Assembly: GCF_014643835.1 (NCBI RefSeq)
Contig: NZ_BMKD01000001.1
Coordinates: forward strand, 1,240,001 to 1,304,000
From: Mucilaginibacter rubeus
GTDB taxonomy: Bacteria > Bacteroidota > Bacteroidia > Sphingobacteriales > Sphingobacteriaceae
Direction: 5' to 3'
Length of the DNA stretch: 64,000 bases
The translations under genes and the position numbers were made by a program. How positions within the stretch are numbered: the first letter of the stretch is position 1; each line of letters begins with the position of its first letter. Below are positions 19,950 through 27,551 of the stretch, in pieces. A model generated the notes under the pieces. The model searched no databases. It had not been told where the DNA came from and was given only the letters and a program-made list of their open reading frames with translations.

Positions 19950-21353
19950 ATGAGCGCTTCGGCAAACAGTCTCCAATTAGCAAAATTCCCATCGCTGCAA
20001 GATGTGCCGGCGGAGCAACTTTTATGGCTTGCTGCAAACAGTATGCAGCAGGATTTAAATGACGGTGAAATATTGACTTCTCCGGACGTACCCCTGACCG
20101 GCTCTCATTTTATTATGGCGGGGGCATGCATTGTTTATAATTTTCAGCAAGGTGCCCGGCGAGACCTGGGGACCTTAACGTCAGGTGAGATTACCGGTTA
20201 CTTACCCTTTTCGCGAGGAAATAAAACTACAGTTTATATAAGCGCAACGGGTTCGACTATTGTACTGACGCTCCCTATGGCAAAGATCGGAATAATGATT
20301 GCCGAGCACTATGAGCTTACACAGGCATTGGTACATGTGATGTGCAACCGAATCAGGTACATGACCTCCCTGCAACTCCAAAATGAAAAAATGATGGCAT
20401 TGGGCAAGCTATCCGCTGGAATTACCCATGAGATCAATAATCCGGCATCAGCCAATATCAGCGACGCGTTAAACTTGATTAACTACCTCGACGGGCTACC
20501 CGTATCAATCCAAAATCTGCCAATCTCAGATGTGAACATTGAAATTAAAGAAATATTAAAGACGGTTAGTGTTATCCAAACCCGGGTTATTGAAGATATA
20601 GCAGTTTCCTTCAAAGAACGCCTGCGGCGGGAAAACGATTTCAACGATTGGCTTTTAGACAATGGAGTTGAAGATGGTGATGAAATTGCAGAGGCGTATG
20701 TAGATCTTGGCCTTAATCATTTGTTATTCTCCGATTTAAGCAGGTTGTATCAAAACGAAAACCTTGCGGCTTTATTGAAATGGCTTGCAGAATTGTTCCA
20801 GGCACAAAGAGTTGCGCGAAACATGCTGTCGTCATCTAAAAGAATTGAGCAACTTGTTAAGGCGGTTAAAACCTATACACATATGGATCGCGGTTCAGCG
20901 AAGCAACGCATTAATATCCATACAGGTATCAGGAACGCCCTGGTCATGCTTGAACACAAGCGTAAACAATTGAATGTACAACTGGTGGAAGATTACGATA
21001 CCGGTCTGCCCGAGGTGACTGCGCTGGTCGGCGAACTCAATCAGGTATGGACCAATTTGATTGACAACGCTTTGGACGCAATGGAAAAAAATCACAGTGG
21101 GACGCTGGCCATTCGCACCGAACGTGACAAAGAATTTGTTCGGGTGACCGTCACCGACAATGGAGCCGGTATCCCGGAAGATATCCAGGCCCTTGTATTT
21201 GACCCGTTTTTTACGACCAAAGCGATGGGCAAGGGCACTGGTATAGGTCTGGAGGTTGTGAAGACTATTATAACCCAACATTCCGGAACTGTGAAATTAC
21301 AATCGAGTCCGGGCAATACGTCCTTTATTATTTGCTTCCCAATTGATAACTGA
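19950..21353 (+). CDS. Histidine kinase with N-terminal cyclic-nucleotide-binding-type domain
   Basis: 467 residues. Residues about 10-135 read as a CRP/cNMP-binding-like beta-roll (LTSGEITGYLPFSRGN resembles the phosphate-binding cassette region). A helix with AGITHEINNPAS carries phospho-His160, followed by an unusually long helical insert (about 170-300) before the HATPase_c domain: N-box NLIDNALDAM, G1 DNGAGIPE, F-box FDPFFTTK, G2 GKGTGIGLE. The PBC arginine expected for true cAMP binding is not obvious, so ligand binding is uncertain. It ends 14 bp before the REC/thioredoxin-reductase-like gene, a pairing known from PGAP-type annotations of such fusions, which makes it the likely kinase for that receiver. 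Confidence 0.9.
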   Translation: MSASANSLQLAKFPSLQDVPAEQLLWLAANSMQQDLNDGEILTSPDVPLTGSHFIMAGACIVYNFQQGARRDLGTLTSGEITGYLPFSRGNKTTVYISATGSTIVLTLPMAKIGIMIAEHYELTQALVHVMCNRIRYMTSLQLQNEKMMALGKLSAGITHEINNPASANISDALNLINYLDGLPVSIQNLPISDVNIEIKEILKTVSVIQTRVIEDIAVSFKERLRRENDFNDWLLDNGVEDGDEIAEAYVDLGLNHLLFSDLSRLYQNENLAALLKWLAELFQAQRVARNMLSSSKRIEQLVKAVKTYTHMDRGSAKQRINIHTGIRNALVMLEHKRKQLNVQLVEDYDTGLPEVTALVGELNQVWTNLIDNALDAMEKNHSGTLAIRTERDKEFVRVTVTDNGAGIPEDIQALVFDPFFTTKAMGKGTGIGLEVVKTIITQHSGTVKLQSSPGNTSFIICFPIDN

Positions 21354-21367
21354 ATAAAAACAGCAAC

Positions 21368-23029
21368 ATGGAAAAACCAATTATTATTTCTATCGATGAT
21401 GACCCTCAAGTATCCAGGGCTATCGCCGGGGACCTCAAAGCTAAGTTTGGCAAATCTTATCGTATCGTCAGTTCAGTATCGGCAAAAGAAGTCCTTGAAA
21501 GCCTGCCTGATCTGCGTAACAGCGGTGTCCCTGTCGCTCTGTTCCTAAGCGACCAGCGCATGCCCGAAATGAATGGGGTCACTTTCCTCGCAGAAGCTAT
21601 GAAAGTATTTCCCGAAGCAAAAAAAGTACTGCTGACGGCATATTCTGACACTGAGGCGGCAATCAAGGCAATTAATGACATAAGGTTGGATTATTACCTT
21701 CTCAAACCCTGGGACCCTCCAGAGGAACGCCTTTATCCGGTACTTACCGACCTGCTTGAGGATTGGCAACGGGAGTACATCCCCGAGTTTAAAGGAATAA
21801 AGGTTATTGGTTTCCAATACTCGTCACTTACGCACACCGTTAAAGATTATCTCGCAAGCAACCTTATACCTTACCAATGGCTCGAGGTAGACGAATCCGG
21901 AAGCAACAGGGATATCCTTGAAATTAATGGTATTGCTGAAGGCGACCTGCCTGCAATTATATATGAAGATGGTACTTTTGAGGTTTCACCATCGATCAGA
22001 TCTATCGCAGCTAAGATCGGCCGGGATCCTGGTTTGGTTCATCAGATATATGATGTTGTCATTGTTGGGTCAGGGCCGGCTGGGCTTGCGGCTGCAGTTT
22101 ATGGGGCTTCTGAAGGACTTAAAACGCTGGTGATTGAACGCAAAGCCCCTGGTGGACAAGCGGGCACCAGCTCCAGAATTGAAAACTACCTTGGCTTTCC
22201 TGCCGGCTTAAGCGGCGCAGACCTAACCCGGCGCGCTGTCAGTCAGGCTAAACGTCTTGGTGCTGAATTCATTTCACCTTGTACGGTTACCGATATCCGG
22301 CAAAAAGATGGTTATAAAATTGTGATATTGGAAGATGGACGGGAAGTGGTGACCAGGACACTTATCGTAGCAACGGGAGTTGATTACCGCAGACTCGACG
22401 TACCGGAAATTGACAGACTTACCGGGGCGGGCATATATTACGGTGCTTCAACAACCGAAGCCGGGGCTTGTCGCGGCAGAGATGTGTTTATATTGGGAGG
22501 CGGGAACTCGGCGGGCCAATCAGCTGTGTATCTTTCAAATTTCGCAAAAGATGTTTACATACTGATCAGGAGGGACAGTCTATCCTACACGATGTCGGCA
22601 TACCTTATCGACCAACTCAATGCTATTTCAAATGTGCATCTGATAACAGATTCTGAGGTCATTGCAGTTGCCGGCGGGGACCGCCTGGAAACATTAACAT
22701 ATTTCAATTCACGTACAGGAAATTATACGACAAGCGAGGCAAGTGCACTTTATATTTTTATTGGTGCAAAACCCTATACAGACTGGATCAAACTTGATGT
22801 GTTGCGGAATGACAAAGGTTATATATTGACAGGCCGGGAGCTTGCAAGAAGCATTGATCTGCCTAAAATATGGAAACAAACAAGGGAACCATTTTTGCTT
22901 GAAACCAGTTGCAGCGGAATTTTCGCTGCGGGAGACGTACGTGCCGGAGCAATGGCAAGGGTCGCGTCGGCCGTTGGAGATGGCTCTATGGCAATCAGTT
23001 TCATTCATAAGTATCTTGCAGATCAATAA
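21368..23029 (+). CDS. Response regulator fused to thioredoxin-reductase-like flavoprotein
   Basis: 553 residues. Receiver domain at 1-125 with Asp62 (FLSDQRMPEM) and Lys in YLLKPWD; a glutaredoxin/thioredoxin-like segment at about 145-220 (KVIGFQYSSLTHTVKDYL, then LPAIIYEDGTFEVSP) with no CxxC; then a TrxB-type FAD/NAD(P) domain with GSGPAG at 234-239, GGQAGTSSRIENYLGFP, NADPH motif GGGNSAG at 377-383 and C-terminal GIFAAGDVRAG. Where TrxB has CATC this protein has ASTT (360-363); a lone Cys follows at 368. It probably uses FAD and NAD(P)H but cannot do the standard dithiol chemistry. Last gene of the three-gene run. Phosphorylation would couple two-component signalling to a flavin redox output. 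Confidence 0.93.
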   Translation: MEKPIIISIDDDPQVSRAIAGDLKAKFGKSYRIVSSVSAKEVLESLPDLRNSGVPVALFLSDQRMPEMNGVTFLAEAMKVFPEAKKVLLTAYSDTEAAIKAINDIRLDYYLLKPWDPPEERLYPVLTDLLEDWQREYIPEFKGIKVIGFQYSSLTHTVKDYLASNLIPYQWLEVDESGSNRDILEINGIAEGDLPAIIYEDGTFEVSPSIRSIAAKIGRDPGLVHQIYDVVIVGSGPAGLAAAVYGASEGLKTLVIERKAPGGQAGTSSRIENYLGFPAGLSGADLTRRAVSQAKRLGAEFISPCTVTDIRQKDGYKIVILEDGREVVTRTLIVATGVDYRRLDVPEIDRLTGAGIYYGASTTEAGACRGRDVFILGGGNSAGQSAVYLSNFAKDVYILIRRDSLSYTMSAYLIDQLNAISNVHLITDSEVIAVAGGDRLETLTYFNSRTGNYTTSEASALYIFIGAKPYTDWIKLDVLRNDKGYILTGRELARSIDLPKIWKQTREPFLLETSCSGIFAAGDVRAGAMARVASAVGDGSMAISFIHKYLADQ

Positions 23030-23105
23030 AAAACATGTTGATTTTATCTTCGCGTGGATTTCGGCCGGTTATATGAATTGATCAGTGATATTTAATTTTC
23101 AAAAA

Positions 23106-23120
23106 ACTGATATTATCAGT
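23106..23120. repeat. 15-bp dyad upstream of the module B kinase
   Basis: ACTGATATTATCAGT is a perfect 7+1+7 inverted repeat about 116 bp upstream of the sigma-54-like -24 box. It could be another activator site, or a hairpin: on the minus strand it is followed by TTTTTT. Confidence 0.4.
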
Positions 23121-23158
23121 GACAAAAAAATACTTTTTCGCTGTTAATAATCGTAGCG

Positions 23159-23174
23159 ATGCGAAATATCGTCT
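23159..23174. promoter_or_regulatory. Putative activator-binding dyad (UAS), module B kinase operon
   Basis: ATGCGAAATATCGTCT is a diverged copy (12 of 16 identical) of the palindrome at 6297-6312. Its centre lies 63 bp upstream of the -24 GG at 23229-23230, the same geometry as in module A. Confidence 0.55.
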
Positions 23175-23227
23175 TTTAAAATATTTAGTTTTCAGATAAT
23201 TAACTGTAAACTAATCTATTATTAAAG

Positions 23228-23243
23228 TGGCATCAGAGTTGTT
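23228..23243 (+). promoter_or_regulatory. Sigma-54-type promoter of the module B kinase/activator operon
   Basis: TGGCATCAGAGTTGTT fits TGGCAC-N5-TTGCW, with GT in place of the -12 GC. It shares TGGCATC with the module A promoter and lies 74 nt upstream of the kinase ATG. Confidence 0.55.
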
Positions 23244-23317
23244 GATTTTCGGGAGATAATAGTTAACCATATCATTTCAAAGGCTATTCTATCGTCGAAA
23301 TCAACTTAATATAAAAA

Positions 23318-24169
23318 ATGATGCTGACCAACTGGTGGGAGGTAAACCGCCTCTCATATCGTGTTTATAGTTCGATCATAGTAGCCATGCCTGACATATT
23401 CAATTTTCCGGTTAAAAACGGGTATTTGACCTTCGGAATAATTGGAATTATACTAATTTTATTGTGGCAGACCGTAAAGTGGAAAATGTCATTTAAAAAA
23501 AACAGGGAGATGCTTGAAAAGGTCAATAGAGAAAACGAAGTATTGATCAATGAATTGAATCACCGTGTCAAAAACAATTTGCAGATAGCGATCAGTTTAC
23601 TGGAGGGGCAGGCTGCGTATACAGGACAGCCTGAAATAGCCGAGGCCATAAAGGAAGGATGTAACAGACTCTATGTTATGTCACTCGCATTTCATTCCAT
23701 ATATGACGGCGAGTTGCTTTCAACAATCAACCTGCGGGAATACCTTGGTAAACTGGTTAATTATCTAAGAGAAGAATTTGGAAACGATAACAATGTCAAA
23801 CTTGAAAGCGAGCTTGATCCCTGCCTGGTGGACCTGGCGCAGGCCATACCTATGGGGCTTATTTTAAGTGAAGCAGTGAGTAATGCCTATAAGTTTGCTT
23901 TTCCTGACAAAAAAAACGGATGTATCTCAATAACGCTTAAAAACCTGCAAGGTTCAATCGTACTGACGATCAGCGACAACGGTGTTGGCCTCCCCGCACC
24001 GGCAGTGAATGCAGAAAGTCAGGCATTCGGGTTCAGTCTGATAGAAGGACTTGGTAGGCAATTGTCAGCAATTGTTAATATCGAAAATTTAAATGGTTTG
24101 ACCGTTTCCCTGGAGATCGCGCAGTCCGGACAAACTTTATCTAATACCAGTATTGCGAACAATACCTAG
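23318..24169 (+). CDS. Membrane HisKA_2 sensor histidine kinase (module B)
   Basis: 283 residues. One membrane segment (about 36-52), coiled coil, HisKA_2 motif LNHRVKNNLQI with phospho-His82, and HATPase_c with N-box SEAVSNAYKFAF and G1 SDNGVGLP. It parallels the kinase at 6444 in size and layout, and like it lacks a recognisable sensor domain; the short N-terminal stretch faces outward at most. Its stop is immediately followed by the activator ATG with no gap, so the pair is translationally coupled. An alternative start is Met24, which would still leave the membrane segment. Controlled by the sigma-54-like promoter upstream. Confidence 0.93.
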   Translation: MMLTNWWEVNRLSYRVYSSIIVAMPDIFNFPVKNGYLTFGIIGIILILLWQTVKWKMSFKKNREMLEKVNRENEVLINELNHRVKNNLQIAISLLEGQAAYTGQPEIAEAIKEGCNRLYVMSLAFHSIYDGELLSTINLREYLGKLVNYLREEFGNDNNVKLESELDPCLVDLAQAIPMGLILSEAVSNAYKFAFPDKKNGCISITLKNLQGSIVLTISDNGVGLPAPAVNAESQAFGFSLIEGLGRQLSAIVNIENLNGLTVSLEIAQSGQTLSNTSIANNT

Positions 24170-26125
24170 ATGAAAGAAAATATACTCATAGTAGAAGACG
24201 AATTTATTGTTGCGAATGATCTTAAGATCAAACTCACCAAAGCGGGTTATCAAGTTTGCGGAATTGCTGCGTCTGTGAAAGAGGCAGAGCAACTGATCGA
24301 TAAGCACAAGCCGGGTTGGGTGCTGCTCGACATTTTTTTGCTTAACGATTCAAAAGGAACGGATCTTGCGCCAATTTTGATATCCAAAAATATCGGATTT
24401 ATTTATATCTCCGCTAATACCAATCAATCGGTATTGGAAGCGGCGAAAGCTACTCAGCCATACGGATTTCTTGTAAAACCTTTTAGGGAAAAAGACCTGC
24501 TGATCATGCTGGAGATAGCACTTCAGAAGCATCAGTTAAACCTCCAGATGCAGCAGCAGAGGGAACAGATATTCCGTATGCAGCTGGAAGGGCTTGCGCA
24601 TATTTCCGGATCAATGACCGAGAAGATCAGCAAGCTCCCGGCCATGACGCAAAGTTTTGTACCATTCGACCTGTTAAGAATTATTCTTCCCGTGAGAAAG
24701 GAGATTGATCACATTGGCTTTGCACGGACCGGTTATGAAGAATACCAAACCTACGTAAAGAATGAGCTGGCAGCCATATGTGGCACCGGCAATAATGATT
24801 GGAACAGCAATAAATCAATTTTACTTGAACTCGAAAGTGGAACTATCAGCAATTCCATTAACTATCGTAAGCTATTATTGGACGATATATGCGAGAAACG
24901 CTTAAGTACACAGTTTCGGCTCGCGTCGCGGATTGCTGTAAAGTTCCGGCTGAAAAATGGAGACCCTTTTACCCTGGCATTCTACAGCAAAAATGAAGAT
25001 TTATATACGGAAGCACATTTAGGACTGCTTCGGCGTTCATCTGTGGCATTGGAATCCATGATGGAACAGCTTCTTAACGAGCGTCCGGTTTCTGCTGTAG
25101 AAAGACGGGATGCCGCGTTAAGGAAAACTTCGGGCAGTAAACCAGGCGCAGAGGAATCAAAATTTGACGGAATTTTGGGTAAGAGCAGATCGCTGCTGGC
25201 CGTACTTGACCAGATTGATATGGTCGCAACCTCCCCTACTTCTGTGCTCATTACAGGCGAAAGCGGGACGGGCAAGGAGCGCGTAGCTCAGTGTATTCAC
25301 AAACTATCCCCGCGTGCTAAAAATCCGCTGGTTATAGTCAACTGTGCGGCCTTACCGGCCAATCTTATAGAATCTGAACTTTTTGGGCACGAAAAAGGCG
25401 CTTTCACAGGAGCTGTAGATCGCCGTGTGGGTAAGTTCGAGCAAGCAAATGGCGGAACGATCTTCCTGGACGAAATTGGAGAACTGCCACTGGATGCACA
25501 AGTGAAATTACTGCGGGTTCTCCAGGAAATGGAGTTTGAACGTGTCGGAAGTAACAAATCAATTAAAGTAGATGTCAGGGTTATCGCTGCTACCAATCGT
25601 ACTCTTGAAAAGGAAGTCGCTGAAAACCGCTTCAGGCTCGACCTGTATTACCGTTTAAATGTATTTCCGATTTTTATACCGCCACTGCGCGAGCGAAAGG
25701 AGGACATCGGTATCTTAGCTAAAGGTTTCGTGGAAAAATTCGCTCTCAAAACGGGCAGGCCGGTAACCGGGATCAGTGCCGCGGCTATTACCCAATTAAA
25801 AAATTACAACTGGCCGGGCAACATACGTGAACTGGAACATTTTATTGAAAGACAGGTGTTAATAAAAACCGAAGGCGTAATTGAGCAGATTTCGCTGCCG
25901 CAAAGCCAGCCCCTGGCTTCGGCGGAAAATGATACGGCTAATAATAAAACATCCCTGAAGACAATGGAAGAGATGGAAGCAGATTATATCGTCCATGTGC
26001 TGAAAAGTTGCCAGGGACGTATCGGCGGGCCGGGCGGAGCAGCAGAGATATTGGGGATGCCGCCGAGTACCCTACATTCAAGAATAAAGAAATTGGGTAT
26101 CAAAAGAGAATTCAGTGCAGACTGA
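24170..26125 (+). CDS. Sigma-54-dependent response regulator, REC-(GAF-like)-AAA+-HTH (module B)
   Basis: 651 residues. Receiver at 1-122 with Asp54 (VLLDIFLLND) and FLVKPF; a GAF-like middle domain (about 130-320, ending LGLLRRSSVALESMMEQL); AAA+ domain with Walker A GESGTGKE at 363-370, GAFTGA at 410-415, Walker B FLDEIGE and RLDLYYRLNVFPIFIPP; C-terminal HTH with [23 protein letters not shown]. It is a close paralogue of the 7343 product throughout, including the middle domain, and should activate sigma-54 promoters when phosphorylated by the adjoining kinase. It retains every AAA+ motif, so no loss of function is evident. Confidence 0.95.
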   Translation: MKENILIVEDEFIVANDLKIKLTKAGYQVCGIAASVKEAEQLIDKHKPGWVLLDIFLLNDSKGTDLAPILISKNIGFIYISANTNQSVLEAAKATQPYGFLVKPFREKDLLIMLEIALQKHQLNLQMQQQREQIFRMQLEGLAHISGSMTEKISKLPAMTQSFVPFDLLRIILPVRKEIDHIGFARTGYEEYQTYVKNELAAICGTGNNDWNSNKSILLELESGTISNSINYRKLLLDDICEKRLSTQFRLASRIAVKFRLKNGDPFTLAFYSKNEDLYTEAHLGLLRRSSVALESMMEQLLNERPVSAVERRDAALRKTSGSKPGAEESKFDGILGKSRSLLAVLDQIDMVATSPTSVLITGESGTGKERVAQCIHKLSPRAKNPLVIVNCAALPANLIESELFGHEKGAFTGAVDRRVGKFEQANGGTIFLDEIGELPLDAQVKLLRVLQEMEFERVGSNKSIKVDVRVIAATNRTLEKEVAENRFRLDLYYRLNVFPIFIPPLRERKEDIGILAKGFVEKFALKTGRPVTGISAAAITQLKNYNWPGNIRELEHFIERQVLIKTEGVIEQISLPQSQPLASAENDTANNKTSLKTMEEMEADYIVHVLKSCQGRIGGPGGAAEILGMPPSTLHSRIKKLGIKREFSAD

Positions 26126-26149
26126 TCAATAATTTTATTTTGTACTGCA

Positions 26150-26187
26150 TGCCCATCCTGCGATTTATATCGTAAAAAGGATGGGCA
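26150..26187. terminator. Bidirectional terminator-like hairpin between convergent genes
   Basis: TGCCCATCCT (26150-26159) pairs perfectly with AGGATGGGCA (26178-26187). It lies between the stops of the module B activator and AraC genes. The loop holds GCGATTTATATCGT, close to the UAS core. The T-tract is weak (GCATATTTTC). Confidence 0.6.
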
Positions 26188-26357
26188 GCATATTTTCAGG
26201 ACTTTGCTCAAAAAATCAATTACTTAGGCGAGTATTTGAAATCCATCACCAGTTTACAAAGCTCGTCAACACAACTTCTGAGGTTCTTTTAGAGCATAAT
26301 TACGGGCTACCCGATAATATGGTAATAACTGATGCCGAGCCGAACCATATATGCTAA

Positions 26358-27215
26358 TCAGGCGGCTATCGCTCTTCGAAAATCAGTAAAAGGCATTCCG
26401 GTATTTCTCTTGAAGAATTTACTAAAATGAGACACATCAAAGAAGCCTAGTTTATACGCAACCTCTTTCATCGTAATTTCATGTGAGCTCATCAATTTCT
26501 TTGCCTCAGTAAGCACGCGTTGTTGGATATAATAGCTTGTGTTTAGACCAAAGTTTTCCTTAATGATGAAATTAAGATAAGATGGGCTTACCGCCAGTAG
26601 ATTTGCATAATCTGCAGGCATTTTAAGCGTCGCGAAGTGTTCATCCAAAAGTGCAAAAAAACGATTCGCATGATAAAGGCACCTGTTTTGTATTGACGGC
26701 TGCCTTTCAGCAGTAATCCTGTTCAGGTACAATGCGAAGATCTGGAACAGGCCTCTTAAAATCGCATCTTTTAAACCGTTGGTTGTTTGAAATTCGCTGC
26801 GCAACCTGCATACAATATCTTGAAGAAAACCACGGTCCTCATCAGGTATTGCAATTTGTCCCGCGGTACTGTTTAAATGAAATTCCTGCGCCATGCCCGC
26901 AGAATTAAGCGCGGCCTGCATAAATTCAAAAGTGAAAGAAAGTACGTAACCACAGCCCGATTGAGATAGGGCAAGCGTATAAGCCTGCTTCGGTTTAATG
27001 ATGGCAACGGAAGACGGATCAAGTATCAGTACCTGATCAGAAGTTTGACACTCGCAGCTGCCTTTCTCCATAAAAACGACAGTATAACAGTAATTATCCT
27101 GTAACAAACGTCCTTCATGCCCGTGCCGTTGCAGGGAAGCTACGCTAAAAAACGAAGATCCGCATTCATGGTTAAGCATAAATTTCTTATCAGTAGGAGT
27201 TGATGTTGTGCTCAT
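26358..27215 (-). CDS. AraC-family transcriptional regulator (module B)
   Basis: 285 residues from the ATG at 27215; an upstream in-frame ATG at 27266 would add 17 residues that do not align with the paralogue and would run into the sigma-54-like promoter. The C-terminal double HTH (EVAYKLGFFDVSHFSKFFKRNTGMPFTDFRR) is nearly identical in pattern to that of the 14287 product, and the N-terminal half shows a cupin-like sensor (YTVVFMEKGSCECQTSD). Here it lies downstream of the five-GAF activator, 336 bp away, whereas in module A it lies upstream of the seven-GAF gene. It has its own candidate sigma-54 promoter and UAS. Ligand unknown. Confidence 0.93.
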   Translation of the reverse strand: MSTTSTPTDKKFMLNHECGSSFFSVASLQRHGHEGRLLQDNYCYTVVFMEKGSCECQTSDQVLILDPSSVAIIKPKQAYTLALSQSGCGYVLSFTFEFMQAALNSAGMAQEFHLNSTAGQIAIPDEDRGFLQDIVCRLRSEFQTTNGLKDAILRGLFQIFALYLNRITAERQPSIQNRCLYHANRFFALLDEHFATLKMPADYANLLAVSPSYLNFIIKENFGLNTSYYIQQRVLTEAKKLMSSHEITMKEVAYKLGFFDVSHFSKFFKRNTGMPFTDFRRAIAA

Positions 27216-27241
27216 AAATTTGATATTGATGCAAATCATTA

Positions 27242-27257
27242 GGCATACGACATGCCA
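27242..27257 (-). promoter_or_regulatory. Sigma-54-type promoter of the module B AraC gene
   Basis: Minus strand TGGCATGTCGTATGCC has GG-N10-GC spacing with the TGGCAT -24 half shared by the promoters at 6367 and 23228; the -12 half is ATGC instead of TTGC. It ends 26 bp from the ATG at 27215. Confidence 0.55.
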
Positions 27258-27311
27258 CCAGCACAACTAATTGTATATCTGTCAGTTAAATAGAAAATTC
27301 AACAAAATAAA

Positions 27312-27327
27312 TTCTCGATATATAGAA
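27312..27327. promoter_or_regulatory. Putative activator-binding dyad (UAS), module B AraC gene
   Basis: TTCTCGATATATAGAA is palindromic at 12 of 16 positions and keeps CGATATAT from the core motif. Its centre is 64 bp upstream of the -24 GG of the AraC promoter. Confidence 0.5.
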
Positions 27328-27551
27328 AAAATGCGATGTCCGGAATCCGGTAAGAAGGCATCAAAACGAAATTTCGCATTATCAAATAGCAAAAAAACAG
27401 GTCTGGCGAACCAGGAGCCCGAACGGGTTGGCGGTACTACTGGAGGTTGATATAAATATTCAGGATAAATAACTGTAATAAGGCATAAAACTGGTCAATC
27501 ACAATCAAAGCAGTGCCTTTCTTAAAACCGATCAAAACCTGGGAATTTATT

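Larger units (their letters stand above)
27216..27551. other. Regulatory intergenic region upstream of module B AraC gene
   Basis: 336 bp without a credible ORF. It carries the sigma-54-like promoter and dyad for the AraC gene, plus separated half-sites AATGCGA (27330-27336) and TCGCATT (27374-27380) that resemble halves of the UAS palindrome. No clear terminator for the five-GAF gene was seen. Confidence 0.55.
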
